Source: Murimonas intestini
GTDB taxonomy: Bacteria; Bacillota; Clostridia; Lachnospirales; Lachnospiraceae
Direction: 5' to 3'
NCBI GenBank assembly: GCA_003148945.1
Contig: QGGY01000002.1
Location: forward strand, 186,001-250,000
Length of the DNA: 64,000 bases
Position numbers and translations under genes: made by a program. Every line of letters starts with the position of its first letter. Position 1 is the first letter of the stretch. A model generated the notes under the pieces. That model was not told the DNA's origin, did no database searches, and saw nothing but the letters and a program-made list of their open reading frames with translations. Below, piece after piece: positions 51,001-60,456 of this stretch.

Positions 51001-54000
51001 CCATTCAGCGGTAAAGGACGAATAGTTGACCTCGATACTGCGCTGGAGATAAAACGGAGTGTTGAAGGTCTCATACATAAACTGTTGGATATATTCCTTG
51101 TCGATCCAGGTAGCACCCAAACGCACCTCGATCTCCGACGCATCCAGGTCCTTGGGCTGGGCGGCGGTAAGAGCTTCCACATTGACTGCATAAACCGGGT
51201 CCTGCTGTGCCGCCCGCTGCGCCTGACGCAGTTTGCGGCGTACATTGCCGGAAAGGTATTCATCGGCGGTCACATAATGGGGCGATCCGTCCTGCTCCAG
51301 CTGTCCCGGTACACGGAAGATCACGCCTTGCAGTTCTCCGGCCAGTTCTTCTTTTGTTTTTCCGGTAAGCTGGCTCATATAGCCCATATCCACGCAGGCT
51401 TTTTCCGAGATGGACACCGCCAGCGCTTCACTTGCCGTATCCACCACAGCCACCGCCTGATGGGGCTTGATGGTCCGTTTGGTGAACATATCCGCCTTGC
51501 GCTCCAGCTTTCCGTCCTCGTCGATGACTTCCAGCGCACAGAGCAGGTAATAGGAAGAATCGTCTGCATATGCCAGACGGTTTGCACGGTCATTGATGAG
51601 ACCGTATTTGGCAGAAAAGCTGTCATAGAGGCTGTTCAGTTCCGCCTGCTTCTCCCGAATGGTGCTGTCCGGAACCGCTGCATCCATCTGAAGGTCGATC
51701 AGTTCCTGCACACAATCACGCAGTCCCACAAGACCTTTCACGCGGGCTTCTGCGGTGGCGTTGAGGTCAGGGCGCACCATACGGCTGTTTTCCCGGTAGT
51801 ACACCTGCCCGTCTACAATGGCATAGGAATAGTTCTTCACATTGGGGTCGGCAGGAATGGAGGTGTCAATAGCTTCGCCTTCGCCCAGCTCCGGCAGCTC
51901 TGCCTCCTGATAAGTGCCATGAATATACTTCACCGCATCATGCAGCTGGTCGGAAAGCTCCAGTCCCTCGATAGGGTTCACGGTGTAGTCCATACCATGA
52001 GCGGTGCTTACCGGCTCCTGTCTGCCCAGCACCATTTCCGGGTGGTCGATAAAATACCGGTTGATGGCAAACCCGTCCTCCGTCTGTCCGGTCTGGGTCC
52101 ATTCCGGCACAATGTCCAGCGGGCGATCCCGCTTTTGGAGGAAGATGATGTCCGATACCACCTCGGCACCGGCATTCTTTTTGAACGCGTCATTAGGCAG
52201 ACGGATAGCTCCCAGCAGCTCGGCACGCTGGGCAAGATAGCGGCGCACGGTAGAATCCTTGGCGTCCATGGTATAGCGGGAAGTCACAAAAGCCACCACA
52301 CCGCCGGGACGCACCTGGTCCAGTGCTTTGGCGAAAAAGTAGTTGTGAATACTAAAGTTCAGCTTGTTGTAGGCTTTGTCGTTGACCTGATACTGACCGA
52401 AAGGTACATTGCCGATGGCAAGGTCAAAGAAGTCACGCCTGTCGGTGGTCTCAAAGCCGCCTACTGTGATGTCCGCCTTGGGATAGAGCTGCTTTGCGAT
52501 GTGCCCGGAAACCGGGTCCAGCTCCACGCCGTACAGACGGCTGTTTCGCATTTCCTCCGGCAGCATACCGAAGAAATTGCCCACACCCATAGATGGCTCC
52601 AGAATATTTCCGGTCTCAAATCCCATACGGCCCACCGCTTCATAGATGGCCTGAATGACCGTAGGGCTGGTGTAATGGGCGTTGAGGGTGGAGCTTCTGG
52701 CGGCGACATATTCCTCCGGGGTCAGCAGCTCTTTCAGCTGGGCATACTCGGAAGCCCATGCCGGTTTCTCCGGGTCAAAGGCATCAGAAAGACCGCCCCA
52801 GCCCACATAGCGGGATAGGACTTCCTGTTGTTCCGGGCTTGCCTGCTGTCCGGCAGCTTCCAACTCTTTCAGCAAACGAATGGCATTGATATTTGCCTGG
52901 AACTTGGCTTTCGGACCGCCTTCGCCCAAATGCTCATCGGTAATACGGAAGTTTTGTGCATTGCGGCGCAGGTTGGCCTTGTATTCCTCATAGGAGGCTT
53001 CCTCGGCAGCTTTGGCATTGGGGAAGGTCTGCCACTGGCCATTGACCTGAATGGAAACCGGGTGTTCGTCCAGCACTTCCTCAAAGGTTTTCTCCGGCTC
53101 AGTCACAGGGGCTGGCGGCACCGGCTCCTCGATATGCAGCCGTTCCACCACCACATCATAAGGCAGATTGTTCTTGTCTCCCGGATAGACGGCCACGGTC
53201 TCGGAGTGGAAGACCGGGAATTTGACAGACGGTTGGGGCTGTTCCTGTCCAAAGCCATCCAGCTGACGGGCATACATCCCGCGCAGCAAAGGCGCAACTT
53301 CATCCCAACGGAAATACAGCACAGCCAGACGCTTTTCCTCTGCGTCCAGGACTTCCAGCTCCATGCCCTGTGCCGTGGTACGGTAATCGGCAATATCGCC
53401 GGTCTCCAGATTCAGGGTCTCGATCTCACCGGAATAGGCTCTGCTCAGCCAGTAGGCAATCTCACTGTTGCTCCTGCCGGATTGCAGCAGCGTGGAAACC
53501 TGTTTTTTATCTGCTTCATCCATCAGTCCATGGGACAATACATCCCGCAAGTCCTGATCTGCCTTGTCCGGGTCAATGGGAAGAAACTCGGTATAGTAAG
53601 CATTGCGGCGGTCTGCCCGAAGCAACTGCTCGAACTGTTCTTTACGCTCTGCCCGGTAGATGGGATATACCATACCGGCGGGCAGAAGCTGTACGGTGTC
53701 CTCCCGCAGCTCGGTGATCTGATAGGCGTCATCCTCGATATACACGGTATCGCCCACGGCATAAACCGGGGCGGCAGGGTCATAGGAAGTCCTTTGCGGA
53801 ATTGGACTGCGAACGGCATCATATTCCTCATCGGAAATGGAAATCGCGGAAGTCTGCTCTGCCTCGGCAGCTGCGATCTGCTCTGCATCTGACATCACCT
53901 GTTGGATAAATGGGTCATTGTCCAGTTTTTCCGGGTCTGCCACCTGTCCGTTGACGATGCCCCTTTCCTCCAGGGCTTCCCGGATGGCGATGGGGTCGAT

Positions 54001-56823
54001 GTTGTCAAAACGGTCCTGTTCTTCTTCGGTATAGAACCGGTCCTCCTGAATGAGCTGGGCGATCCGGCGCTGTACCTTCGTCCAGGGCAGCTGCGTTTCT
54101 TCCGGGCTTCCGGCACGGACAACGAACAGGCTGTTACTGCTGCCGTATTCCTGAGCCAACCATGCAGCGGTATCTTTTTCCCTTGCATGGTCTTTCATAT
54201 AGCGGACGACGGCGTGTTTACTCTCAATATTGCCGTTCCATGCACAAAGGGCAGTATTAATATCTTCCTGAGAAAGAGGGCGCAGAAGCTCATGGAGCTT
54301 TGGATAGGTCTCGTCGATCACTTCCCGGTGCAGACGCTGGCGGAACTCCGGTATATCAGAATAAAGGCGGATCAGCTCCATATCCTTAGAACCAAGGACC
54401 GCACGGCGCACAGCGGCATTGCCCTCGATGACAGCATTTTCACGGTCAGAATGACCGCAGGCATTGCGGTATGCGGCATCCTCGGAAATGGCGGCAGTCA
54501 CCACAGGCTTATACTGCTCAAACTGCTCCCGAAGGGTAGGCTTTGGCGTTTCTTCCTCCACCTCCGGCTGCTGGGCTTGGATGGCATCTTCTTCTGCCAG
54601 TTCCTTTTCAGTCTGGATCTTGTCATACTGCGCCTGTTCCTGTTCAGTAAGATAGCGGCCTTTCTGGACAAGAGAGGTAATGCGCTTGGCAACCTTTTCC
54701 CAGTTCAAGTGAACATCCGGGCAGTCCTGCTTTTTATAGTGCAGTCCTTTCCCGTCGTGATCTTCGCCGCTGTGTGTTGCGCCGGACAGGGCATGAGAGC
54801 GACCACCAATGCCATACTCGTCTTTGAGGAATCTCACTTTTTCCTTGTCCGTATGGTTTTCCATGAAGAACGCATAGATGCGGCCTTTTCCTCCGGCAAA
54901 ACTGCTGCCGCCGGTCATGGCAGCGTCGATCTCATCCTCGGTAATGAAGTGCTGGACGGTTGGCACTTGGGAAAGGTCTGAAGAAAAAGTCCTGCGGGGC
55001 AGGTCAAGGTCCTTCAGGTTCTCCCAGATCTCCCTTGGTTTATGATAGTGGAAGCGCAGCAGGTCACGATCCTGCTGATAAGCGGTCCAGAAAGCGGCGT
55101 ATTCTTCCTTGAGGGTCTGACGGAAGGCTGGGTCACTCAGCTGCTCCGTCAGGCGGCGGGTCTCCTCCGGGAACCCATTGCCCTTGATCTCTGACAGGCA
55201 GGACAAATATTCGGCTTCTCTGGCATCCTCGCTGAGATCGTGATATAAGTTCCAGAACTTTGTGGCAAGGAGGGAGCGTTCATAGCCTGCCGCTTCTGCA
55301 AGCTCCACATTGGAGGCAAACTGGCCGCTCTCCAAAAGTTCCCCGATACGCTCTGCGGCGCTCTCCCAGGAAATGACCTGGGCAGACCGGTCATAACGGA
55401 CAGACTTCCCGTGGGAAAGATGGATACCGTCCTCGGCGTACCATGCGCTCACGCTGCCAAGACCATTGCCGCCGTGGTACAGCGTTTTCAGTATCTCGAC
55501 AATCTCAGCGGTGGTTTTCTGCTTTTCAAAGGCTGCAACCACACGCTCCCTCTGGCGGTCTGTATTGCCGCCCAAACGCAGCACATGGTCGATGTCATTT
55601 TGGGCAAAAGAAAAAGCAGAGGATGTATGCGCTACATTCTCTGCTTCATCTATGGATTGGATCTGTTCCGCTTCGGAGAGGAACAGGTTTAGGGTCAGCT
55701 GTTGATAAGCTCCGCCATCAGGATCTCCTCGGCCTGGGCTTTGCAGGTGTTCATCAGCCCCACCCACTTCATGGGATCGCTGGCTTTCAGTTCCTCGGTG
55801 GCTCCCGCTTCCTTCGCCAGCTGGGGCATCATCTGCTCCAGTCTGTTCTGGGCGGTCTCGTCGATCTCCAGAAGGTGCGGGTACAGCTTCTCGCTCAGCA
55901 GCATCTGGTTGTAGAGGATGGGACGGTGTTCCTTCAGGTAGGTTTTCCTCATCCTGCCGTACTTGCCCAGGGGTTTCTCCGGCTGCTGGCTCAGCTTCAG
56001 GTCGGGAATCAGATAGTCTCCGTTCTGGATATAGGTCATGGGATTGTTCATCTTGTTTGCTCCTTTCTTGGTTGGCTTCGCGCTCTGCATTTCGGACGGT
56101 GACGCCGATCTGCCGCAGCACCTGCTGGTTAATCTGGCTGACCGCTGTTCCCAGCGCCCCGATGGTGGACGGGGTGTTGAAATCAAAGATCGCCATGAAA
56201 TCTTCGTGGTCGAAGTAGCGTTCCGGCTCCAGTCCGCAGCGGGACATCAAAGCGTAAGTGATGCTGACGGTGGCGGCTGCCTTAAACTGCACTCCGATGT
56301 TATACTCATCATATTCCTCCAAAAAGGAACCGTCAACGATATAGAAAAAGTCCTGCTGATGCTCTGTCCAGTATTCCTCGGCCAGTTTTCCGGCTACCTC
56401 GGTAAGCTGTCCGGCAAGGTCATCACCGGAAACATCATAGGTGCGCTCCAGCATGGCCTGCACGGAATCCAGATGGCGCTCCTCCAGCTGCCACAGCCAG
56501 GGTGTGCGGGAATGTTCACGGGTTCCGGTGTCGGAAATGTCAAAGACATAGCGCAGGCGGGGTCTGTCCCCGGAATCATCCACCAGAGCGATCCCCTTGG
56601 AACCGCGCCTTACATATCGGCCCATCTTTTCATTCCACAAATCGTACTCTGCACAGGCAGTGGCGTCCGGTCGCTGGGCGTAGATCATCAGCTGTTCATG
56701 GAACGGATACTTGTAAAGACGGGAAGCAGTGGTGAGAAACCCTGCCCATTCCTGCCAGCTCCCCGTGAGCTGTGTTGCCACCTTGTCCGCCATCTGTGCA
56801 TATAGTTCAGCTTTGGTTGGCAT
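48040..56823 (-). CDS. Giant ICE protein: ArdC-like N-terminus, N6-adenine methylase and SNF2-type helicase
   Basis: A 2927-aa protein. Residues 1-250 are an ArdC-like ssDNA-binding/zincin-type region (QEWAGFLTTASRLYKYPFHEQLMIYAQRPDA). Residues about 258-376 are a low-complexity hydrophilic linker that overlaps tnpV in another frame. Then come repeated helical regions. The methylase lies around 1400-1480 (NILEPSMGVGNFFG; catalytic-loop NVPFG in place of NPPF). The helicase has Walker A HEVGAGKT near 2084, DEAH near 2246 and motif VI QRKGRIERQG near 2602. ATG 56823 behind AAAGGAGG is chosen over one 60 nt upstream. Such proteins are thought to process and protect incoming ICE DNA. Confidence 0.92.
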   Translation of the reverse strand: MPTKAELYAQMADKVATQLTGSWQEWAGFLTTASRLYKYPFHEQLMIYAQRPDATACAEYDLWNEKMGRYVRRGSKGIALVDDSGDRPRLRYVFDISDTGTREHSRTPWLWQLEERHLDSVQAMLERTYDVSGDDLAGQLTEVAGKLAEEYWTEHQQDFFYIVDGSFLEEYDEYNIGVQFKAAATVSITYALMSRCGLEPERYFDHEDFMAIFDFNTPSTIGALGTAVSQINQQVLRQIGVTVRNAEREANQERSKQDEQSHDLYPERRLSDSRPEAEPAAGETPGQVRQDEENLPEGTPSHPLQPDAAEREAVPAPSGDRRDRPEQTGADDAPAGEGSGSHRGTESQRSHEVGGADEHLQSPGRGDPDGGAYQQLTLNLFLSEAEQIQSIDEAENVAHTSSAFSFAQNDIDHVLRLGGNTDRQRERVVAAFEKQKTTAEIVEILKTLYHGGNGLGSVSAWYAEDGIHLSHGKSVRYDRSAQVISWESAAERIGELLESGQFASNVELAEAAGYERSLLATKFWNLYHDLSEDAREAEYLSCLSEIKGNGFPEETRRLTEQLSDPAFRQTLKEEYAAFWTAYQQDRDLLRFHYHKPREIWENLKDLDLPRRTFSSDLSQVPTVQHFITEDEIDAAMTGGSSFAGGKGRIYAFFMENHTDKEKVRFLKDEYGIGGRSHALSGATHSGEDHDGKGLHYKKQDCPDVHLNWEKVAKRITSLVQKGRYLTEQEQAQYDKIQTEKELAEEDAIQAQQPEVEEETPKPTLREQFEQYKPVVTAAISEDAAYRNACGHSDRENAVIEGNAAVRRAVLGSKDMELIRLYSDIPEFRQRLHREVIDETYPKLHELLRPLSQEDINTALCAWNGNIESKHAVVRYMKDHAREKDTAAWLAQEYGSSNSLFVVRAGSPEETQLPWTKVQRRIAQLIQEDRFYTEEEQDRFDNIDPIAIREALEERGIVNGQVADPEKLDNDPFIQQVMSDAEQIAAAEAEQTSAISISDEEYDAVRSPIPQRTSYDPAAPVYAVGDTVYIEDDAYQITELREDTVQLLPAGMVYPIYRAERKEQFEQLLRADRRNAYYTEFLPIDPDKADQDLRDVLSHGLMDEADKKQVSTLLQSGRSNSEIAYWLSRAYSGEIETLNLETGDIADYRTTAQGMELEVLDAEEKRLAVLYFRWDEVAPLLRGMYARQLDGFGQEQPQPSVKFPVFHSETVAVYPGDKNNLPYDVVVERLHIEEPVPPAPVTEPEKTFEEVLDEHPVSIQVNGQWQTFPNAKAAEEASYEEYKANLRRNAQNFRITDEHLGEGGPKAKFQANINAIRLLKELEAAGQQASPEQQEVLSRYVGWGGLSDAFDPEKPAWASEYAQLKELLTPEEYVAARSSTLNAHYTSPTVIQAIYEAVGRMGFETGNILEPSMGVGNFFGMLPEEMRNSRLYGVELDPVSGHIAKQLYPKADITVGGFETTDRRDFFDLAIGNVPFGQYQVNDKAYNKLNFSIHNYFFAKALDQVRPGGVVAFVTSRYTMDAKDSTVRRYLAQRAELLGAIRLPNDAFKKNAGAEVVSDIIFLQKRDRPLDIVPEWTQTGQTEDGFAINRYFIDHPEMVLGRQEPVSTAHGMDYTVNPIEGLELSDQLHDAVKYIHGTYQEAELPELGEGEAIDTSIPADPNVKNYSYAIVDGQVYYRENSRMVRPDLNATAEARVKGLVGLRDCVQELIDLQMDAAVPDSTIREKQAELNSLYDSFSAKYGLINDRANRLAYADDSSYYLLCALEVIDEDGKLERKADMFTKRTIKPHQAVAVVDTASEALAVSISEKACVDMGYMSQLTGKTKEELAGELQGVIFRVPGQLEQDGSPHYVTADEYLSGNVRRKLRQAQRAAQQDPVYAVNVEALTAAQPKDLDASEIEVRLGATWIDKEYIQQFMYETFNTPFYLQRSIEVNYSSFTAEWQIKGKSSVSYNDVAAYTTYGTSRANAYKILEDSLNLRDVRIYDTIEDADGKERRVLNAKETTLAAQKQQAIREAFRDWIWRDPERRQTLVRQYNEEMNSTRPREYDGSHITFGGMNPAITLREHQKSAIAHVLYGGNTLLAHEVGAGKTFEMVAAAMEAKRLGLCQKSLFVVPNHLTEQWASEFLRLYPSANILVTTKKDFETHNRKKFCARIATGDYDAIIMGHSQFERIPISRERQERLLYEQIDEITEGIAEVQASGGERFTVKQLERTRKSLEARLEKLQAEGRKDDVVTFEQLGVDRLFVDEAHNYKNLFLYTKMRNVAGLSTSDAQKSSDMFAKCRYMDEITGNRGVIFATGTPVSNSMTELYTMQRYLQYERLQELNMTHFDCWASRFGETVTALELAPEGTGYRARTRFSKFFNLPELMNLFKEVADIKTADQLNLPTPEVEYHNIVAQPTEHQQEMVKALSERASLVHSGTVDPSQDNMLKITSDGRKLGLDQRIVNQMLPDEPGTKVNQCVENIMQIWRDGEADKLTQLVFCDISTPQAKAPASKAAKTLDNPLLHALEGAVPLPEQEPAFTVYDDIRQKLIVQGMPADQIAFIHEANTEVRKKELFSKVRTGQVRVLMGSTAKMGAGTNVQDRLVALHDLDCPWRPGDLAQRKGRIERQGNQNPLVHVYRYVTEGTFDAYLWQTVENKQKFISQIMTSKSPVRSCEDVDETALSFAEIKALCAGDPRIKERMDLDVEVSRLKLMKADHQSKQYRLEDQLLKYFPEEIEKHKGFIKGFESDLEVLAAHPHPEDGFSGMEIRGDLLTDKENAGAALLDACKEVKTSDPVQIGSYRGYAMSVEFSAWKQEYTLLLKGQMTHRATLGTDPRGNLTRIDNALAQMPQRLEAAKAQLDNLCQQQAAAKEEVGKPFLYEEELRSKNARLVELDTLLNIDGKGPAHAEAVVAKSTRPSVLDSLKRPVLPRSTDKKPKQHEEVR
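55695..56051 (-). CDS. tnpV: TnpV family protein nested in another frame of the giant helicase gene
   Basis: A 118-aa ORF wholly inside the helicase gene in a different frame. It has the TnpV (transposon-encoded) family pattern: MTYIQNGDYLIPDLKLSQQ, GKYGRMRKTYLKEHRPILYN and LLSEKLYPHLLEIDETAQNR. It has its own AAAGGAG eight bases before ATG 56051. The helicase frame across the same bases is disordered and rich in Glu, Arg, Pro and Gly, as expected of an overprinted linker. Function of TnpV is unknown. Confidence 0.8.
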   Translation of the reverse strand: MNNPMTYIQNGDYLIPDLKLSQQPEKPLGKYGRMRKTYLKEHRPILYNQMLLSEKLYPHLLEIDETAQNRLEQMMPQLAKEAGATEELKASDPMKWVGLMNTCKAQAEEILMAELINS

Positions 56824-56900
56824 GGTGTTCTGTCCTCCTTTCGGTTTTGGGGTAAAAGGTGGAGCGGCAAATTGCCACCCCATCCCTGCGGTTATGCTGT

Positions 56901-57116
56901 TTACTGGTCAAAATCCGGGTACAACTCCAGCTGGGCAAAGTCCTCATCGGTCATCGCACAGAGCTTCGTAAGGGCACTGTCGGTCAGCTCCCTCAGTTCC
57001 GTTTCCTCCGGCGAAAGCTCGCCGCGCATTTCACGCAGGCTGTCGATCAGCCCGGTGCGGCTACCGGTATTGTAAATGCACATCAGGTTCATTTCCTCAA
57101 AAGTAAAGTTTCCCAT
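56901..57116 (-). CDS. Transposon-transfer assisting protein (TTRAP family)
   Basis: A 71-aa acidic protein, MGNFTFEEMNLMCIYNTGSR at the start, then LIDSLREMRGELSPEETELRELTDSALTKL, the TTRAP family pattern of conjugative transposons. ATG 57116 follows GGGAG and overlaps the stop of the preceding primase-like gene. The family name implies a role in transfer, but the mechanism is not known. Confidence 0.82.
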   Translation of the reverse strand: MGNFTFEEMNLMCIYNTGSRTGLIDSLREMRGELSPEETELRELTDSALTKLCAMTDEDFAQLELYPDFDQ

Positions 57117-57117
57117 A

Positions 57118-60100
57118 TCAAATCTCCCTTTCCGCACTCTTTTTGGGTGCTGTCTTTTTGTGTTCTGCTTTGGGCTGGCTTTTCAGCTGATCCACAACGG
57201 ATTTTTTCTTTTCCCGTTCCTCCCGATGAACGGCGTCAGCCAAGTCCATCAGGGAAATGGGCTGACCGCTTCGGGCCTGCTGTTCCAGCTCTGCCACCGT
57301 AGGCTCTTTTGCACCATTGTTGATGATGCCGTCGATCATGCCGTAATCGTCCTCTACGGCCATCTCTGCATTTTTCAGCGGATTTTCCGGCAGGAATCCG
57401 GGGATCTGGGTAAAACCAACGCTGTCGCAGTAATGACAGGATACCTTACCGTCCTGTTTGATCGCAACGATGTCGCTGACGCTCATGGAGGAACTGTGAA
57501 AGTCTACGGGTTTTTCCAGATTGAATTGCTGATAGAGTTTTTCCAGCTGCTCCGGCACAGTGCCAGACTCACTCAGCGGAGCGGTGTAGATGAGGTCATA
57601 ATTGCTGCGGTCTACGGAAACATCATGGGACTCTAACCAGTCCAGATTCATAAAGCGCACATTCTGCGGATCGTCACGGCTCACCTGGTAGATGGCAAAG
57701 CAGTTTCTGTTCTGGGAGAGAAATGCCTGTTCTCGTTCCTGCTGATGTTCCTGACGCTCCATGACCTTTTCGTGGAACTGAGGGCTTTTCTCCCATTCCT
57801 CGCGGTCCACACCGAAAAGGCCTCCATGCTCCATGATCTCCTGTGGGTCAAACACCATGCTCTCCGTATTGTCCTCATGCAGCACATAGACAGTCAAACC
57901 GGCGGCATCCAGTTCCAGCGCCCGTTCTCTGGTAACAGGGAGCATCCCGTCATAAGAGTAGCCGTATTCTTGCATATCCGGTGTGGAGACCAGCTCATCC
58001 GGCGTTGGGTATTCATCCAGCGCCTGCTCCTGTGTCTCCGGCAGCTGGGAAGAAGCGGCCATCTGACTGGCCTCTGCCTGCATCTGCTGGTAGGCAGCTT
58101 CCTGCAAAGTCTCGATCATGGACAACGGTGCGTATTTTACAGAGTCTCTGCCCAAATCGTTGTCATCACAAATCTGGAGAACTGCCTTCATGCGGGAAAG
58201 CTCTGGCATATCCAGCTGACCACCATCCAGCTCTTTCATGGACGCGGCATCGTAAAGGGTGTAGTCCCAGCCACTGTCACAGGGCTGGATATGAAGATAG
58301 GTGGCATCGTCAATTAGAAACAAAGCCTCCTGCTGGTTTGCCTCCGCATCAAGAACCGCCATTTCCGGCTCTTTTTTTGCATTGGGGTCAATTCCACGCT
58401 CTTTGCAGATTTCCTTATAGTGGCGCTCAATGTCAGAGATCAAAGTGCCGGAGGTCTTATTGATGGTCTCCAAACTGGCTCTCAGCTCTTTCAGTTCCTT
58501 GCCCTGACTCCAGCTGGCAATATAGCCAAAACTGTTTTCTCCGGTCTCGATGCCAAAATATTTGCAGACTGCATAGGAGATGCTTTCAGCCTCTACTTCT
58601 TCCGTGTGACGGTCTTTCTTCTGTTCCTGCAAAAACTGGGCGAGAGTAGAAAAGCCGCCAACAAAATTCAGTCCTTCTTCCTCGGTCAGCATCAGGCGTC
58701 CATTTTCCGCCAGCTCCAGCGGATCTGTCAGCAGAACGGAACCTGCATGGTTTACAACCACTCGTTCTTCTACACAGACCGGCTCTCCGGGGTCGTAGTC
58801 AGAACCGCGCAGGTCATAGCAATAAACGCCCTCCGGCAGATTATCACGGACAATCCGCCCATTGGAGAACAGACCGGGTTTATCAAACAGCTCGATCTCC
58901 TGATATTGCTCGTCATTGGCAATCTGAATCTTTTTCTGATTGTGGAGCTTGCTGTGGGCAATCTCATGAACCGTGGCCGAAACCGTCTGCACCTCGCTCA
59001 TGCCCTGGCGAATGGCAATTTTCTGATGATCGGCAGAAAAATAGCCGTCCGTATCGGCGGCCATTGCTTCAAAAGTGATTGGTACCGGCGCACTGCGGCG
59101 CAGAGCCTCCATGAATGCCTCATAATTTGGCACATTGCCGGAAAGGGAGGAAGCAAGCTCCGGCAAAGGTTTCCCGTCGGTCTGGCTCACATCAAAAACC
59201 TTGACCGGACGGAACATAGGGATCTCGATTTCTTTTTCCTCTGTGACGATCTTTCCGTCTTTATCCAGAATCGGAGCCTTGGTATCCGGGTCCAGCTTCT
59301 GCTCCTCGATTTTCTTCTTATACGGTGTGGGGGCGATGATGGTAATGCCATGCTCGCCCTTTTTCACATGACGCTCAAACTGGTCTTTCCACTTATTGTA
59401 TCCGGCTACCAATGTAGCGTCCGGCTTCTGCATATAGATGAGCATGGTGTTGTTTACCGAATAGCGGTGGAAGCGGGACATGACGGACAGATAGCGCATA
59501 TACTTTTCACTCTCAAACAGTTCCTTGATCCCCTGCTCGATGCCATCTGTGATTTCCCTTAGCCGCTCTCGGTTGGTGGGTTTGTTCTCAGCCATGATTT
59601 TCAATCTCCTTTCCAAGTGTGTGATTTCTGCTGTGTGTTCTGCAATCCATGCCTTTTGTTCTTCTTCACTTTCATAAAGAAAAAGGTCCAACAGGTACTC
59701 TACATAGGTTTTCTTCTGGATTGCTTCCACAAAACGGGGGTGCGGTTCTTCCTCCGGTGTCCGGGGAGAATGGTCGCTCTCCCATTTTTTCAGCAGATAG
59801 TAGTAATCGGACAGTATGCGATAACACCGCTGCCGATCCTCACGAAACTGCTGTGCCTCGGTTTTCTGCCGGACATACCTCCTGCGGGGAGGGGCCTGAC
59901 TGTCATAGATCAGGCCAAAGTCCTGTGCCAGTTTCTCCGCCGCTTCTTTTGGGGAGAGGTCAAAGAGCTTTGCAGTAAAGTCGATCACATCGCCAGTAGC
60001 TCCGCAGCCGAAACAGTAGAAATATTCCTCGTTCAGCTTCATGCTGGGGTTCTTATCATCGTGAAAGGGACAGCAGGCCATGCCAGTTCGACTGACTTTT

Positions 60101-60171
60101 ATCCCGTAAAACTCTGCCGCTTCTCTGGTGCTGACCGACTGCTTGACTGCTTCAAACACATTCTCTGCCAT
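57118..60171 (-). CDS. Fusion of a CHC2 primase zinc finger with an ArdC-like/zincin/YodL/DUF4316 protein
   Basis: A 1017-aa protein. Residues 1-100 are a CHC2-type primase zinc-binding domain (CCPFHDDKNPS, YCFGCGATGDVIDF). From Met193 the sequence restarts like an independent protein (MAENKPTNRERLREITDGIEQ) with an ArdC-like ssDNA-binding domain, a zincin motif HEIAHSKLH near residue 395, a YodL domain (FAIYQVSRDDPQNVRFMNLDWLE ...) and a C-terminal DUF4316. Related elements usually encode these as two genes. Here an AAAGGAG lies about nine bases before the codon of Met193 at 59595, so a shorter product from an internal start is likely. Confidence 0.85.
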   Translation of the reverse strand: MAENVFEAVKQSVSTREAAEFYGIKVSRTGMACCPFHDDKNPSMKLNEEYFYCFGCGATGDVIDFTAKLFDLSPKEAAEKLAQDFGLIYDSQAPPRRRYVRQKTEAQQFREDRQRCYRILSDYYYLLKKWESDHSPRTPEEEPHPRFVEAIQKKTYVEYLLDLFLYESEEEQKAWIAEHTAEITHLERRLKIMAENKPTNRERLREITDGIEQGIKELFESEKYMRYLSVMSRFHRYSVNNTMLIYMQKPDATLVAGYNKWKDQFERHVKKGEHGITIIAPTPYKKKIEEQKLDPDTKAPILDKDGKIVTEEKEIEIPMFRPVKVFDVSQTDGKPLPELASSLSGNVPNYEAFMEALRRSAPVPITFEAMAADTDGYFSADHQKIAIRQGMSEVQTVSATVHEIAHSKLHNQKKIQIANDEQYQEIELFDKPGLFSNGRIVRDNLPEGVYCYDLRGSDYDPGEPVCVEERVVVNHAGSVLLTDPLELAENGRLMLTEEEGLNFVGGFSTLAQFLQEQKKDRHTEEVEAESISYAVCKYFGIETGENSFGYIASWSQGKELKELRASLETINKTSGTLISDIERHYKEICKERGIDPNAKKEPEMAVLDAEANQQEALFLIDDATYLHIQPCDSGWDYTLYDAASMKELDGGQLDMPELSRMKAVLQICDDNDLGRDSVKYAPLSMIETLQEAAYQQMQAEASQMAASSQLPETQEQALDEYPTPDELVSTPDMQEYGYSYDGMLPVTRERALELDAAGLTVYVLHEDNTESMVFDPQEIMEHGGLFGVDREEWEKSPQFHEKVMERQEHQQEREQAFLSQNRNCFAIYQVSRDDPQNVRFMNLDWLESHDVSVDRSNYDLIYTAPLSESGTVPEQLEKLYQQFNLEKPVDFHSSSMSVSDIVAIKQDGKVSCHYCDSVGFTQIPGFLPENPLKNAEMAVEDDYGMIDGIINNGAKEPTVAELEQQARSGQPISLMDLADAVHREEREKKKSVVDQLKSQPKAEHKKTAPKKSAEREI

Positions 60172-60177
60172 GTGCCA

Positions 60178-60456
60178 TTAACTGCTGGACTTTCTCACAG
60201 GGGGCTGGTATCCGGCGGCTTTCGCACGCTCACTGGCGGCTTTGCGGCGTTCTGCGCTATATGGCTCCCTGACTGATACACACCGCTTGGGGACGGTAAA
60301 GTTATGGGCGTCCTTTCGGGTGATCTGGTCGGGGTGCTTTTTTGCCAGCAGTTCCAGCTTCTCCATCAGACGGGGATCATGGGTGTAGACCTCAGCCATT
60401 GGTTCTGCCTGGTTATAGAGGAGAATGGTTTCCCGTTCCGCTAAAGAGAGCTTCAT
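60178..60456 (-). CDS. Conserved small ICE protein, function unknown
   Basis: A 92-aa protein, MKLSLAERETILLYNQAEPMAEVYTHD..., with a basic C-terminus (ERRKAASERAKAAGYQPP). It overlaps topB by 4 bp and precedes the CHC2 fusion gene by 6 bp, as in related CTn elements. No function can be read from the sequence. Confidence 0.72.
   Translation of the reverse strand: MKLSLAERETILLYNQAEPMAEVYTHDPRLMEKLELLAKKHPDQITRKDAHNFTVPKRCVSVREPYSAERRKAASERAKAAGYQPPVRKSSS

Noticed and set aside
48658..53892. Long plus-strand ORFs (up to 577 codons) opposite the giant helicase gene.
   Set aside because: They mirror the codon pattern of the real gene on the minus strand, lack ribosome sites and show no recognisable domains.
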